This document shows, piece after piece, positions 19,089 through 27,259 of a stretch of 64,000 bases of DNA. The DNA comes from Acinetobacter guillouiae CIP 63.46. Its GTDB lineage: Bacteria; Pseudomonadota; Gammaproteobacteria; Pseudomonadales; Moraxellaceae. The notes beneath the pieces are model-generated. The model searched no databases. It saw only the letters and a list, made by a program, of their open reading frames with translations, and was not told the DNA's origin. Numbering within the stretch: position 1 is the stretch's first letter; each line of letters opens with the position of its first letter. The stretch covers positions 104,001-168,000 of the forward strand of contig NZ_KB849284.1 in assembly GCF_000368145.1 (NCBI RefSeq), written 5' to 3'. The position numbers were made by a program, and so were the translations under genes.

Positions 19089-20228
19089 TTAAGCAAAAAT
19101 ACCCTTCAACTTTTGTAAAGACTGAGTAATGGTTGCTGTCAGACTATTTGGCAAAGAGCATTTGGCTAAACGCACCCATACACTGCCAAATTGTTTCAGG
19201 AAATCTGCTTCATTATAATTGATGCCATATTCTGCACATAAAGCTCTAATTTTTGGAGCAGCTTCTGAATAACGATTGGCTGGCATATCAGGGAACAAAT
19301 GATGTTCAATCTGATGACTTAAATTCCCACTCAAAATATGCAACCAGTCTGTTCCAGTAAAATTACTAGAACCACGAATCTGACGTAAATACCATTCAGC
19401 ACGGGTTTCATTTTCCACATTATCTGCTTCAAAAGTCTCTGCATCTTCAGTGAAATGACCATTAAAGATTACCGCTGAAGACCACAAACTGCGGATCACA
19501 TTGGCAATGGCATTCCCAGCTAACACTGGCAAAGCATTGGGGCCTGCAATCACAGGAAAAAACACATAATCTTTTAGAATTTGACGGCGGGCTTTTTTAC
19601 GAAATTTTGCCGCATCTGCCCAGACCTGTTTCCAAGTTTTTGTTTTATAGATCAGCGCATCTTCCAAATGTAGATTTTGTAAGCCAACATACCATTCAAA
19701 AAACACCATCAATTGAATCGCTAAAGGGATATTAAACAAAAAGCGCGGTTCCCATTTTTGTGATTCACTAACACGGAGTAAACCATAACCCACATCATGA
19801 TCTTTACCCACAATATTAGTATAGGTGTGATGCACATAATTATGTGTGTATTTCCAATCATCACCTGTTGCCATGGTATCCCAGTCGTAGTTTGCACCAT
19901 TCAAACTTGGGTCATTTAACCAATCGAATTGACCATGCATAACATTATGACCCAGCTCCATATTTTCTACGATTTTGGAAATTCCCAGCAATCCCGTACC
20001 CACCACCCAAACAGGTGGAATCCATCCGCCAAACATCAACATAGCACGTGAAGCAATTTCACTATAACGGACAAAATTACGGATTTTATAAATATACTTG
20101 GCATCTTGTTCACCTAAACTGTCCATGATTTCACGACGGATTTCATCAACACGGCGACCAAACTCTGCGGTTTGTTCTGGGTTTAAATGTTTCGATTTAC
20201 TGTTTGGAAAAGTAACTGACATATTCAT
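19089..20228 (-). CDS. desB: Membrane acyl-CoA (stearoyl-type) fatty acid desaturase
   Basis: Di-iron membrane desaturase that puts a double bond into exogenous or phospholipid-derived acyl chains. The frame is open to 20303, but the ATG at 20228 has GAGGAG 7 bases upstream (379 residues). Three histidine boxes are seen: HNVMH (His94, His98), HNYVHH (129-134) and HQIEHH (305-310). Hydrophobic helices lie near 65-90 and 220-260. It is downstream of a matching ferredoxin reductase and near a divergent TetR gene, the same module as Pseudomonas desT-desCB. The symbol is by that analogy. Confidence 0.9.
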   Translation of the reverse strand: MNMSVTFPNSKSKHLNPEQTAEFGRRVDEIRREIMDSLGEQDAKYIYKIRNFVRYSEIASRAMLMFGGWIPPVWVVGTGLLGISKIVENMELGHNVMHGQFDWLNDPSLNGANYDWDTMATGDDWKYTHNYVHHTYTNIVGKDHDVGYGLLRVSESQKWEPRFLFNIPLAIQLMVFFEWYVGLQNLHLEDALIYKTKTWKQVWADAAKFRKKARRQILKDYVFFPVIAGPNALPVLAGNAIANVIRSLWSSAVIFNGHFTEDAETFEADNVENETRAEWYLRQIRGSSNFTGTDWLHILSGNLSHQIEHHLFPDMPANRYSEAAPKIRALCAEYGINYNEADFLKQFGSVWVRLAKCSLPNSLTATITQSLQKLKGIFA

Positions 20229-20279
20229 TGTCTTGCTCCTCAGCACTTCATTTTTAGAAGCCTTAGCTGAATTTTGGGT

Positions 20280-20319
20280 ACAACTTCCTACGCCTAGGTT
20301 CAACAGACCGAGAAGTTGT
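20280..20319. repeat. Inverted repeat in the desC-desB gap
   Basis: ACAACTTC at 20280-20287 and GAAGTTGT at 20312-20319 can pair with a 24-base loop in the 119-base gap between the two genes. It could affect the relative expression of reductase and desaturase. There is no T run. Confidence 0.4.
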
Positions 20320-20347
20320 TTAAATTTATTGAAATGATTGTTTTAAT

Positions 20348-21370
20348 TTACAGATTAATGACCACAGGGCTTATCGCTTGGCTGATACACAATTTGATCT
20401 GTGTATTTGAAGCATGGTCAATTTCACCTGTCAGCATATTTTTGGTCGAACCACTCACTTTGGTACAAGTACAGGTATTACAAATCCCCATACGACAACC
20501 ATGAGTTGGCTTTAATCCCGCTTGTTCAGCACTTTCAAGTAGGTTTGATTTCGCAGCAAACTCTTGTTGTGAGCGTAAAAAAACAATCGGTTGTGCTTCT
20601 AGGCTTTCATCTACCGCAATCTGGAAATACTCTTGTTTCAAACGATCTGTGATATTCAAATCTTGAAAAATTTGATTGATGCTTTGCATCATTGCACGTG
20701 CACCACACGCATAGCTTTGACGCTGCTTGAAATCAGGAACCAAACTTTCCAATAACTCGACAGTTAAATGCTGCTTTTGCTGAGCTGTGTGAATATAGTG
20801 ATAATTCAACAACGCATGTTGCTGATAAAGCTGTTCTAGATCTGTATGAAAAGCCTCATCACGACTAAAATAAATTAAATCAATTGGACGATTTGAATCT
20901 TTAAGTGCTTCAAGCAATAAAGAATGGATTGCGGTAATTCCACTGCCTGACGCAATCAATAACAATGGCGATGCATCTTGAGCTAAAACAAAATCACCTT
21001 GAGCTTGTGACAACTCAACAATGCTACCAAAAGCCATTTGGCTCAGTGCATTGGAGACTTTACCCTGCTGTTTTACAGCAATGATCAGATCGCCATTATT
21101 CAAAAATTTAACCACAGAGTAACTACGTTGTTGACGCACACCCGCAATTTCAACAGTTACAAGAACAGATTGTCCTGCTTTAAACTGTTGATGCTTAAAA
21201 TTACGATTTGGACGTAATTGAATTTGATAAAAATCAGGGCTTAATGCACGAGTTTTAATAATCGTGGCTTTTACCTTTTTCCAAGCCCAAACAGGATTGA
21301 TTTTTTCAGCGATAAAATCGACAAAATCCTCACGAACCCATTCTGGCTGATACTGCATATAGCTACTCAT
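20348..21370 (-). CDS. desC: Ferredoxin reductase partner of the desaturase (FAD/NAD and 2Fe-2S)
   Basis: Electron-transfer oxidoreductase that feeds the desaturase. The preferred ATG at 21370 has GAGGAA 6 bases upstream (340 residues). The order is an FAD-binding barrel (RSYSVV near 100), an NAD(P) domain (PLLLIASGSGITAIHSL), YACGARAMMQS, and a C-terminal plant-type 2Fe-2S ferredoxin with CRMGICNTC plus a distal Cys in IKLCISQ. The two operator-like palindromes lie 33-69 bases upstream of its start, so the divergent TetR protein probably represses it. Confidence 0.9.
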   Translation of the reverse strand: MSSYMQYQPEWVREDFVDFIAEKINPVWAWKKVKATIIKTRALSPDFYQIQLRPNRNFKHQQFKAGQSVLVTVEIAGVRQQRSYSVVKFLNNGDLIIAVKQQGKVSNALSQMAFGSIVELSQAQGDFVLAQDASPLLLIASGSGITAIHSLLLEALKDSNRPIDLIYFSRDEAFHTDLEQLYQQHALLNYHYIHTAQQKQHLTVELLESLVPDFKQRQSYACGARAMMQSINQIFQDLNITDRLKQEYFQIAVDESLEAQPIVFLRSQQEFAAKSNLLESAEQAGLKPTHGCRMGICNTCTCTKVSGSTKNMLTGEIDHASNTQIKLCISQAISPVVINL

Positions 21371-21402
21371 GTGACGTTCCTCTTTGTGCTTGCTATTTAT
21401 TG

Positions 21403-21439
21403 AGTGAACAAACGTTCTTTTAGTGAACATATGTACACT
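21403..21439. promoter_or_regulatory. Two adjacent operator-like palindromes for the DesT-type regulator
   Basis: Site 1 is AGTGAACAAACGTTCTTT (21403-21420) and site 2 is AGTGAACATATGTACACT (21422-21439). They start with the same AGTGAACA and are one base apart. Site 2 matches its own reverse complement at 16 of 18 bases. A TATAAT at 21439-21444 on the plus strand touches site 2 and may be the -10 of the regulator gene. Placement in the divergent gap fits repression of both directions. The similarity to Pseudomonas DesT boxes is from memory. Confidence 0.65.
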
Positions 21440-21544
21440 ATAATCATTTTTTAAATTCAGTCAACACCTGTACACTGACATTCGTCGTTTAATTTGTTTT
21501 TATTTTTGATAGACTCATCACAACAAAAATCTTTGGATACCAGA

Positions 21545-22189
21545 ATGTCGATACGCGATGAACGAAAACAGCAAAGCCGTCAGGCTTTACTTGATGCTGC
21601 TTTAACCTTAAGCACATCGGGTCGTTCATTTTCGAGTATCAGTTTGCGAGAAGTTGCCCGTGAAGTTGGTTTGGTTCCGACAGCGTTTTATCGCCATTTC
21701 CAAGATATGGATGAGTTGGGCAAAGAGCTGGTGGATCAAGTTGCGCTTTATTTAAAGAATGTCCTACATCAATTAGGCAAAGGCCTAGCGCATCCTGAAG
21801 CGAAAACCAAAACCAGCATGGCGCTGTTTTTTGAGGCTGTAGACAGCAGTTCGCAACAATGGATTTTTATGATCGCGGAACGTTGGGGTGGTTCAGAAGT
21901 TGTGCGTAAAGCCATCGCCCGTGAAATTGACTTCCTAAACGATGACCTTGCCAACGCGTTAAAGAAGTTTGAAGTTATCGCAAATTTTCATGATGAAAAT
22001 GATTTAAAAGTGATCACCAATATTTTGATTAATTTATCTTTTACTTGGGCAATGTCATGGATCAACTTATCTCGACAATATTCAGGCATAGAACTTGAGT
22101 TGCAAAAAATGGTGCTTAAAAAGCAATCGGTAACGCAAATCCGCTTAATTTTTAAAGGCATCGAAAATTGGGACCGAGATAAAGCTTAA
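21545..22189 (+). CDS. desT: TetR-family regulator of unsaturated fatty acid metabolism (DesT-like)
   Basis: A 214-residue repressor or sensor that, in Pseudomonas DesT, senses the saturated to unsaturated acyl-CoA ratio. The track frame opens at a TTG; the ATG at 21545 follows GGATA by 5-6 bases and starts MSIRDERKQQSRQ, so it is chosen. The N-terminal helix-turn-helix is ISLREVAREVGLVPTAFYRHF (about 37-57). It is divergent from desC-desB with paired palindromes between them. The gene ends before a bidirectional terminator shared with dsbA. Confidence 0.85.
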   Translation: MSIRDERKQQSRQALLDAALTLSTSGRSFSSISLREVAREVGLVPTAFYRHFQDMDELGKELVDQVALYLKNVLHQLGKGLAHPEAKTKTSMALFFEAVDSSSQQWIFMIAERWGGSEVVRKAIAREIDFLNDDLANALKKFEVIANFHDENDLKVITNILINLSFTWAMSWINLSRQYSGIELELQKMVLKKQSVTQIRLIFKGIENWDRDKA

Positions 22190-22228
22190 TTTATCTCCCA
22201 AACTCGCCTCTATATCATCAGCAATAAA

Positions 22229-22255
22229 AAAACCCGCAATTCAATTGCGGGTTTT
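22229..22255. terminator. Bidirectional terminator between desT and dsbA
   Basis: A perfect 12-bp stem AAAACCCGCAAT / ATTGCGGGTTTT with loop TCA between two convergent genes, with A and T runs on its two sides. Confidence 0.92.
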
Positions 22256-22269
22256 AAAAACAGCAAAGC

Positions 22270-22887
22270 TTATTTGGCTTTACGTTCTTTATTGATCAGA
22301 TAGTCAACAACTTGCGTCACTTTACCATCTTCACCTTGAACCACATATTTACCATTTACCACAACAGCAGGCACCCCTGAAAGCTGGTACTGTTGTGCCA
22401 ATTGGTTTGATTCAGCAATTTTTGCAGTGATCGCAAAAGAACTATACATACTGTTAAATTTCGCCTCAGGCACACCGTACTGAGTAAAGAATTTAGCAAA
22501 AGCATCTTTTTGTAGAACTTGCTGATTACCTGCATGATTGGTATGGAATAAAGGCAAATGCGTACGTTTACGTACACCCAATGCTTCACTCACATAATAT
22601 GCACGAGCACCTTGTTCCCATAATGGATTCATTGCTGCAGGTGTACGGATAAAGTTAACATCTTTAGGGATCTTCTTTAACCACGCTTGCATATGCGGTT
22701 CTAATGTAAAGCAGTGAGGGCATCCATACCAAAAAAACTCACGTACTTCAATTTTACCAGGAACTGAAACTTTTCCTGGGTTTTGCACCACGGTATAATC
22801 TTTACCTGCAACAAAATCGGCAGCCATGGCATTTACAGAAAACGCCATCACCATGGCAGTCATGCCACCTAAAATAAATTTTTTCAT
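22270..22887 (-). CDS. dsbA: Periplasmic thiol:disulfide interchange protein DsbA
   Basis: Introduces disulfides into exported proteins. The frame is open to 22929, but the ATG at 22887 begins a clear signal peptide (MKKFILGG through VNAMA, cleavage before ADFVAGKDY), so 205 residues are called; the GAGGAC site is 12 bases off, a little far. The active site is FFWYGCPHCF, and the cis-proline loop is SGVPAVVVNGKY. The helical insertion between them has normal length. It is convergent with desT. Confidence 0.92.
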   Translation of the reverse strand: MKKFILGGMTAMVMAFSVNAMAADFVAGKDYTVVQNPGKVSVPGKIEVREFFWYGCPHCFTLEPHMQAWLKKIPKDVNFIRTPAAMNPLWEQGARAYYVSEALGVRKRTHLPLFHTNHAGNQQVLQKDAFAKFFTQYGVPEAKFNSMYSSFAITAKIAESNQLAQQYQLSGVPAVVVNGKYVVQGEDGKVTQVVDYLINKERKAK

Positions 22888-23012
22888 TGACTTTATTGTC
22901 CTCGTAGTCATCTCGTATAGCTTATGCATTCACTATAAAACAAATATGGGAAAATCGTTTTCCTTCTGTGAAGTTTTTTACACGATTCATCGCTTTTTCT
23001 GGATTTATGGTT

Positions 23013-23065
23013 ACACTAGGGTCTGTTGATATTTCATAAATAGACGAAGTGTTAACAAACACTAG
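23013..23065. repeat. Short repeat remnant flanked by 7-bp direct repeats
   Basis: The segment starts GGGTCTGTTGATATTTCAT, the left-end sequence of the MITE-like repeat family in this window. ACACTAG occurs on both sides (23013-23019 and 23059-23065), which looks like a target-site duplication around a 39-bp remnant. It lies between dsbA and ubiG and may carry the ubiG promoter region. Confidence 0.5.
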
Positions 23066-23116
23066 CATAACTGAACTTAATTTTTGATTAAAACAATTTA
23101 CTTAGAGGTGCCCGGC

Positions 23117-23830
23117 ATGTCGCAACTTAATGTTGATCCACAGGAAATTGCTAAATTTGAAGCACTTGCTGCTTTATGGTGGGATCAACACTCTGAGTTC
23201 AGACCTTTACATCAAATCAATCCACTGCGTTTAAACTGGGTTGATGAACATGCCAATGGTCTTACAGGCAAAAAGATTCTTGATGTGGGCTGTGGCGGCG
23301 GGATTTTGGCTGAAAGTATGGCGCGTCGTGGTGCCGATGTTTTAGGTATCGATATGGGGGCAGCGCCATTGAATGTGGCTCGCTTACACGCTGAACAAGA
23401 AAATGTTCAAAATATTGAATATCGCCAGGTTCCTGTGGAACAACTCGCAGAAGAACAAGCAGGACAATACGATATTGTTACATGTATGGAAATGCTAGAA
23501 CATGTTCCTGACCCAGCATCCATCATCCAAGCGTGTCAAAAGTTAGTTAAACCAAATGGTCATGTGTTTTTCTCAACAATTAACCGTAATCCTAAGTCTT
23601 ATTTATTCGCAATTATTGGTGCGGAATATGTATTACGTTTATTGAAAAAAGGCACCCATGATTATCATAAATTTATTAAACCGTCTGAACTTGCAGATGA
23701 CATTCGTAACTCAGGTTTAAAACTTAAAGATATGACTGGCTTACACTACAACCCACTCACAAAGCATTACTGGCTTGCGCCCAATGTTGATGTGAATTAC
23801 ATGGTTTATACTGTGAATGAAGGTGTTTGA
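23117..23830 (+). CDS. ubiG: Ubiquinone biosynthesis O-methyltransferase UbiG
   Basis: SAM-dependent enzyme that carries out both O-methylations of ubiquinone. The ATG at 23117 has AGAGG 8 bases before it and gives the normal N-terminus [18 protein letters not shown] (237 residues); the frame opens slightly upstream. SAM motifs are [25 protein letters not shown], split here as DVGCGGG and GADVLGID, then [12 protein letters not shown] and FFSTINRN. It overlaps gph by one base. Confidence 0.96.
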   Translation: MSQLNVDPQEIAKFEALAALWWDQHSEFRPLHQINPLRLNWVDEHANGLTGKKILDVGCGGGILAESMARRGADVLGIDMGAAPLNVARLHAEQENVQNIEYRQVPVEQLAEEQAGQYDIVTCMEMLEHVPDPASIIQACQKLVKPNGHVFFSTINRNPKSYLFAIIGAEYVLRLLKKGTHDYHKFIKPSELADDIRNSGLKLKDMTGLHYNPLTKHYWLAPNVDVNYMVYTVNEGV

Positions 23831-24501
23831 TGCAAGCTGTTCTTTTTGATTTAGACGGAACACTGATTGATACGGCTGCGGATTTTATCCGTATTATTCA
23901 AAATATGTGTCGAGAAGAAGGACGTGCAGTGGTTGATGCGGATTTGATCCGTACTCAGGTTTCTGAGGGCGCACGTGCAATGGTAAAACTGGTTTATCCT
24001 GAACTCGAAGTGGATGATCCAGTCTTTTTAGTGCATCGCCAACGCTTTTTAGATCAGTATGGTGATGACATTGCTGTAGACACAGACCTGTTTGCTGGTA
24101 TGTATCCACTTTTGGCAGAGTTAGAAAGCCAACAGATCCCTTGGGGTATTGTGACCAATAAACCACGTTGGTTAAGTGAATCATTATTGAACGCATTGAA
24201 CCTCACACAACGTTGCGCTGTTCTGGTCTGTCCTGAAGATGTCGCTCAGACCAAACCAGATCCTGAGCCAATGTATCTGGCGGCAAAGCAAATTGAGATT
24301 GCACCTGAACAATGTATTTATGTGGGTGATCATCCGCGCGATATTGATGCAGGACGTAATGCGCAAATGTATACAATCCTCGCAGCATATGGTTATTTAC
24401 CATTACAGTACAAAGATGATTTAAATGCTTGGCAAGCCGACTGTATCGTAGAGAATGTCGATGAATTACATCAAGTTATTCGAAAACTTGTGAATAGTTA
24501 A
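23830..24501 (+). CDS. gph: HAD-family phosphoglycolate phosphatase
   Basis: A 223-residue haloacid dehalogenase phosphatase. HAD motif I is FDLDGTLID (residues 6-14), motif II is VTNKP, motif III the KPDPEP lysine, and motif IV YVGDHPRDID. A cap domain fills residues 15-85. The start ATG shares one base with the ubiG stop (TGATG), so coupling is expected; the TTG three bases upstream is not needed. In proteobacteria the ubiG-gph pair is common. Substrate is assigned by family and could also be a related phosphosugar. Confidence 0.9.
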   Translation: MQAVLFDLDGTLIDTAADFIRIIQNMCREEGRAVVDADLIRTQVSEGARAMVKLVYPELEVDDPVFLVHRQRFLDQYGDDIAVDTDLFAGMYPLLAELESQQIPWGIVTNKPRWLSESLLNALNLTQRCAVLVCPEDVAQTKPDPEPMYLAAKQIEIAPEQCIYVGDHPRDIDAGRNAQMYTILAAYGYLPLQYKDDLNAWQADCIVENVDELHQVIRKLVNS

Positions 24502-24548
24502 AGTTCAAGAAAATCATTCAATTTACCCAACAACATGATAAATAACAC

Positions 24549-24581
24549 TGAAACATCTTGAATATGATGTTTCAATGTTTT
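24549..24581 (+). terminator. Intrinsic terminator after ubiG-gph
   Basis: A perfect 9-bp stem TGAAACATC / GATGTTTCA with an 8-base loop and a T-rich tail. Confidence 0.8.
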
Positions 24582-24597
24582 TATATAGAAGATAGCT

Positions 24598-24720
24598 CTG
24601 TTGGCACTTCGGCTCGCTTTACGAGAAGCAGTTCTTTTCCAACAGTGCAAAGTAAGACATATAAAATTTAATCATTCTAAATGATGAGAAACATTGTTTG
24701 ATTGGGTAACGACATTGCGT
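24598..24720. repeat. Degenerate dispersed repeat, copy 3
   Basis: It contains CTGTTGG and CCAACAG as inverted arms (24598-24604 and 24639-24645), then AATTTAATCATTCTAAATGA and GGTAACGACATTGCG. These match the core of the repeats at 10431 and 34610 with many changes. It lies between the gph terminator and yciK. Confidence 0.55.
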
Positions 24721-24762
24721 CCAAAGCCTAAATGACATCATAACAACTATAGGAGGTCTCCC

Positions 24763-25509
24763 ATGAAGTATTCAGAATATCAACCTCGCCCAGATTTATT
24801 GAAGGATAAAATTATCCTTATTACGGGTGCGGGAGACGGTATTGGACGTGCAGCTGCGCTCAGCTACGCCTTACACGGCGCAACAGTCGTGTTACATGGT
24901 CGCACGCTCAATAAACTTGAAGTCATTTATGATGAAATTGAATCACTTGGTGCCCCGCAACCTGCCATTCTTCCTTTGCAGCTTTCTACTGCCTCTTCAC
25001 GTGACTATGAACTGCTCGTCGATACTCTAGAGCAACAATTTGGCCGCTTAGATGGTATTTTGCATAATGCCGGAATCTTAGGAGAGCGTGTTGAGCTGGC
25101 ACATTATCCAGAAGAGGTCTGGGATGATGTGATGGCGGTGAATTTACGTGCACCCTTTGTGCTCACCCAAGAATTACTGCCTTTACTGGAAAAATCTGAA
25201 AATGCATCAGTCGTTTTCGCTAGCTCTGGTGTAGGACGTGAAGCACGTGCACAATGGGGTGCTTACTCGGTTTCAAAGATTGCGATTGAAGCGGTCAGTA
25301 AAATATTTGCTAAAGAAAATACTTATCCAAATATTCGATATAATTGTATCAACCCAGGTGGGACCCGTACCGCTATGCGTGCCAAAGCTTATCCTGATGA
25401 AGATCCAAAGGTTTTACCATCACCTGAAGCCATCATGCCTGCTTATCTCTACCTCATGGGAGATGATAGCCTTGCGTTGAATGGTGAGAGTATCGACGCA
25501 CAAGATTAG
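24763..25509 (+). CDS. yciK: YciK-family short-chain dehydrogenase
   Basis: NAD(P)-dependent oxidoreductase of unknown substrate. Its 248 residues show the cofactor motif TGAGDGIG (about 21-28), the NAG of LHNAG, and the catalytic Ser and YxxxK (ASSGVG; YSVSK). NPGGTRTAMRAKAYPDEDP is typical of YciK. The start has a very strong AGGAGG site 6 bases upstream. It follows ubiG-gph at 260 bases, past a terminator and a repeat, so it is a separate unit here. Confidence 0.9.
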   Translation: MKYSEYQPRPDLLKDKIILITGAGDGIGRAAALSYALHGATVVLHGRTLNKLEVIYDEIESLGAPQPAILPLQLSTASSRDYELLVDTLEQQFGRLDGILHNAGILGERVELAHYPEEVWDDVMAVNLRAPFVLTQELLPLLEKSENASVVFASSGVGREARAQWGAYSVSKIAIEAVSKIFAKENTYPNIRYNCINPGGTRTAMRAKAYPDEDPKVLPSPEAIMPAYLYLMGDDSLALNGESIDAQD

Positions 25510-25515
25510 GGTCTG

Positions 25516-25545
25516 TTTCTCCGCGCTTTTCGAAGCGTGGAGAAA
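25516..25545 (+). terminator. UUCG-loop hairpin after yciK
   Basis: A 13-bp stem (TTTCTCCGCGCTT with AAGCGTGGAGAAA, one G-T pair) closed by TTCG, 6 bases after the stop. No T run follows, so it may protect the mRNA end more than terminate. The 180 bases after it hold the promoter of the next small gene and nothing else I can name. Confidence 0.65.
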
Positions 25546-25724
25546 ATCATAAGAGATACTGTCATTTAAAATATTGATCACAGAGTCAAAATAAAAATTT
25601 AATAAAAGCCCACATCAAAATCGCTTTACCCAATAAAAACTATAACTTTATTCAGTTTCTTAAATCATAACGCTTCCTCTATAGTGTTACTCAAGTTAAG
25701 CAGATCAATTTGAGGCGTTTTTTT

Positions 25725-25880
25725 ATGAAAGATTTAAAACATAAAGTAGAGATGATTCGTTCTATCGAACAATTACAGCTTCCAAATCAGTTTATTCAGG
25801 CCTTAGATGATGCTCATCAAGCTAAAGAGATGATCAAAGCAATCAATTATTTAAAGGAGATGAATCAGCAGTGGTATTAA
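25725..25880 (+). CDS. Predicted 51-residue cytoplasmic small protein
   Basis: The frame has a good GAGG site 9 bases before the ATG and reads as an all-helical, charged protein (MKDLKHKVEMIRSIEQLQL, ending NYLKEMNQQWY) with no membrane or signal segment. No family is recognised. It has its own upstream spacer and is in the direction of the RcnB-like genes but 280 bases ahead of them. The good ribosome site and amphipathic pattern favour a real gene. Confidence 0.6.
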   Translation: MKDLKHKVEMIRSIEQLQLPNQFIQALDDAHQAKEMIKAINYLKEMNQQWY

Positions 25881-26161
25881 TCATTCAGGCTCAATTTATA
25901 GTGGGGTCATCTCTCTAAGCCTGCATACAAGTTTATTTTCATAAATATTTACATTTTTTAGTCACACATTCCGCTTAAAAAAATTTGCTGCGATGCATTA
26001 CAGCTCAAAGCTTTGCAATAACTCTTTTCACTTTTACAGAAATATGTTTTTATTATGTCTGTCATTTTAAATGAAAAACTGAACTTTCTTCACAGTTTCT
26101 CTGCAATTTAGCAGTACAGTAGTGAGGTCAAAATAAACATATTGAATAAGCGAGGACGATT

Positions 26162-26563
26162 ATGAAAAAGATTTTAGCGATCATCGCCATCTCTTTATCA
26201 ACGCTGTTGACGGCTCAGATCAGCAGTGCAGGTCCTCATTTTGACAATGACAATGGTTTTGATCGTGGCAAAAGCGAACGTGGAGATCGTGGACGCAATC
26301 ATCGTGATCGTGGTAATGATGATGACAACATTCAAGAACAACGTCGTGAACGTGAAGAACGTGGTGTAAAACGTTTGCAACAGCACAAATGGCAAATGGG
26401 TTATGTAATGCCACAACATTATCGTGGTAATAGTTACAAAGTTGATTATAAAGATGAAAATCTTCCAAAGCCTTCACGTAATCAACAATGGTATAAGATC
26501 AACAATGACTATATCTTGGTCGACTCAGACAATAATAATATTGTGAATATCCGAGGGATGTAG
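26162..26563 (+). CDS. RcnB-like periplasmic protein 1
   Basis: A 133-residue exported protein. The signal peptide spans about residues 1-23 (MKKILAIIAISLSTLLTAQI to SSA). A highly charged stretch of Arg, Asp, Glu and Asn follows (24-70). The C-terminal RcnB-type fold has MPQHYRGNSYKVDY, LPKPSRNQQWYKINNDYILVD. E. coli RcnB takes part in nickel and cobalt homeostasis; here the metal role is only an inference. GAGGA lies 7 bases before the ATG. First of three tandem paralogues, each with its own terminator. Confidence 0.8.
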   Translation: MKKILAIIAISLSTLLTAQISSAGPHFDNDNGFDRGKSERGDRGRNHRDRGNDDDNIQEQRREREERGVKRLQQHKWQMGYVMPQHYRGNSYKVDYKDENLPKPSRNQQWYKINNDYILVDSDNNNIVNIRGM

Positions 26564-26587
26564 TTTTTAAATATTTTGGTTTCATAG

Positions 26588-26619
26588 GCTCAAACACCTT
26601 TTTGTTTGAGCTTTTTTTT
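26588..26619 (+). terminator. Intrinsic terminator after RcnB-like gene 1
   Basis: A 9-bp stem GCTCAAACA / TGTTTGAGC with a 6-base loop and eight T. Confidence 0.95.
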
Positions 26620-26769
26620 GTCTAAATTTCATCATTCCAATCTGTTTTTAAAAAATTCCATAAATCTCCATAAAATTGACAATTAGATGATATTTCTCCA
26701 TTTTTTATCTTAACTTAAAGTGTAATTTGAATAATCGGATAAAGCATCCGTCTGAAAAGGTCGATTCAA

Positions 26770-27066
26770 ATGAGAAAAGTTCTAAGCGCAATCACACTAT
26801 CACTCAGTGCCTTAGTTGCTACTTCAGCAATGGCTGACTGGGATCATGGTCAAAATCATCGCCCTGTTGCATCACATGAAAAATTTGAATGGCGAGAAGG
26901 TGTAATTTTACCTGATCGTTATCATGACAATCGCTATTATGTGAATGATTATCGTGCATACAAAAACCTGCATCAACCGGCTAAATTTGAACGCTGGTAT
27001 AAAGTAGATGGTCGTTATGTACTGGTTAATGAACGCAACCACCATATTATCCGTGTGATTCGATAA
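26770..27066 (+). CDS. RcnB-like periplasmic protein 2
   Basis: A 98-residue paralogue with a signal peptide ending SAMA before DWDHGQNH. The central charged region is much shorter than in copy 1, and the RcnB-type end reads LPDRYHDNRYYVNDYRAY, then WYKVDGRYVLVNERNHHIIRV. It has several histidines (HGQNH, NHH), which could bind metal. AAGG is found 9-12 bases before the ATG. It is a single transcription unit by its flanking hairpins. Confidence 0.8.
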   Translation: MRKVLSAITLSLSALVATSAMADWDHGQNHRPVASHEKFEWREGVILPDRYHDNRYYVNDYRAYKNLHQPAKFERWYKVDGRYVLVNERNHHIIRVIR

Positions 27067-27085
27067 TATCCAAACTACGATATTT

Positions 27086-27114
27086 AAAGCCCAAATTCTT
27101 TTTTGGGCTTTTTT
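27086..27114 (+). terminator. Intrinsic terminator after RcnB-like gene 2
   Basis: A 10-bp stem AAAGCCCAAA / TTTGGGCTTT with a T tail. Confidence 0.93.
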
Positions 27115-27259
27115 ATTTATGAAAAGAAAAACCTCAATGGGTCTCTTCATCAAGTCTTCATACATTTCACAATTCACCTAAATCTTGCTCACCGTTTATC
27201 TCAAATTATTGAGTAATTTAATTACATCAAAGGACAAAAGTTCAATTCAGGTGAATCAA

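Noticed and set aside
22826-23029. A 67-codon frame opposite the dsbA start
   Set aside because: It is mostly antisense to the dsbA signal peptide and lacks a start signal.
26198-26477. Two frames antisense to RcnB-like gene 1
   Set aside because: They are rich in His, Thr and Val because they mirror the charged repeats of the real gene; no start signals.
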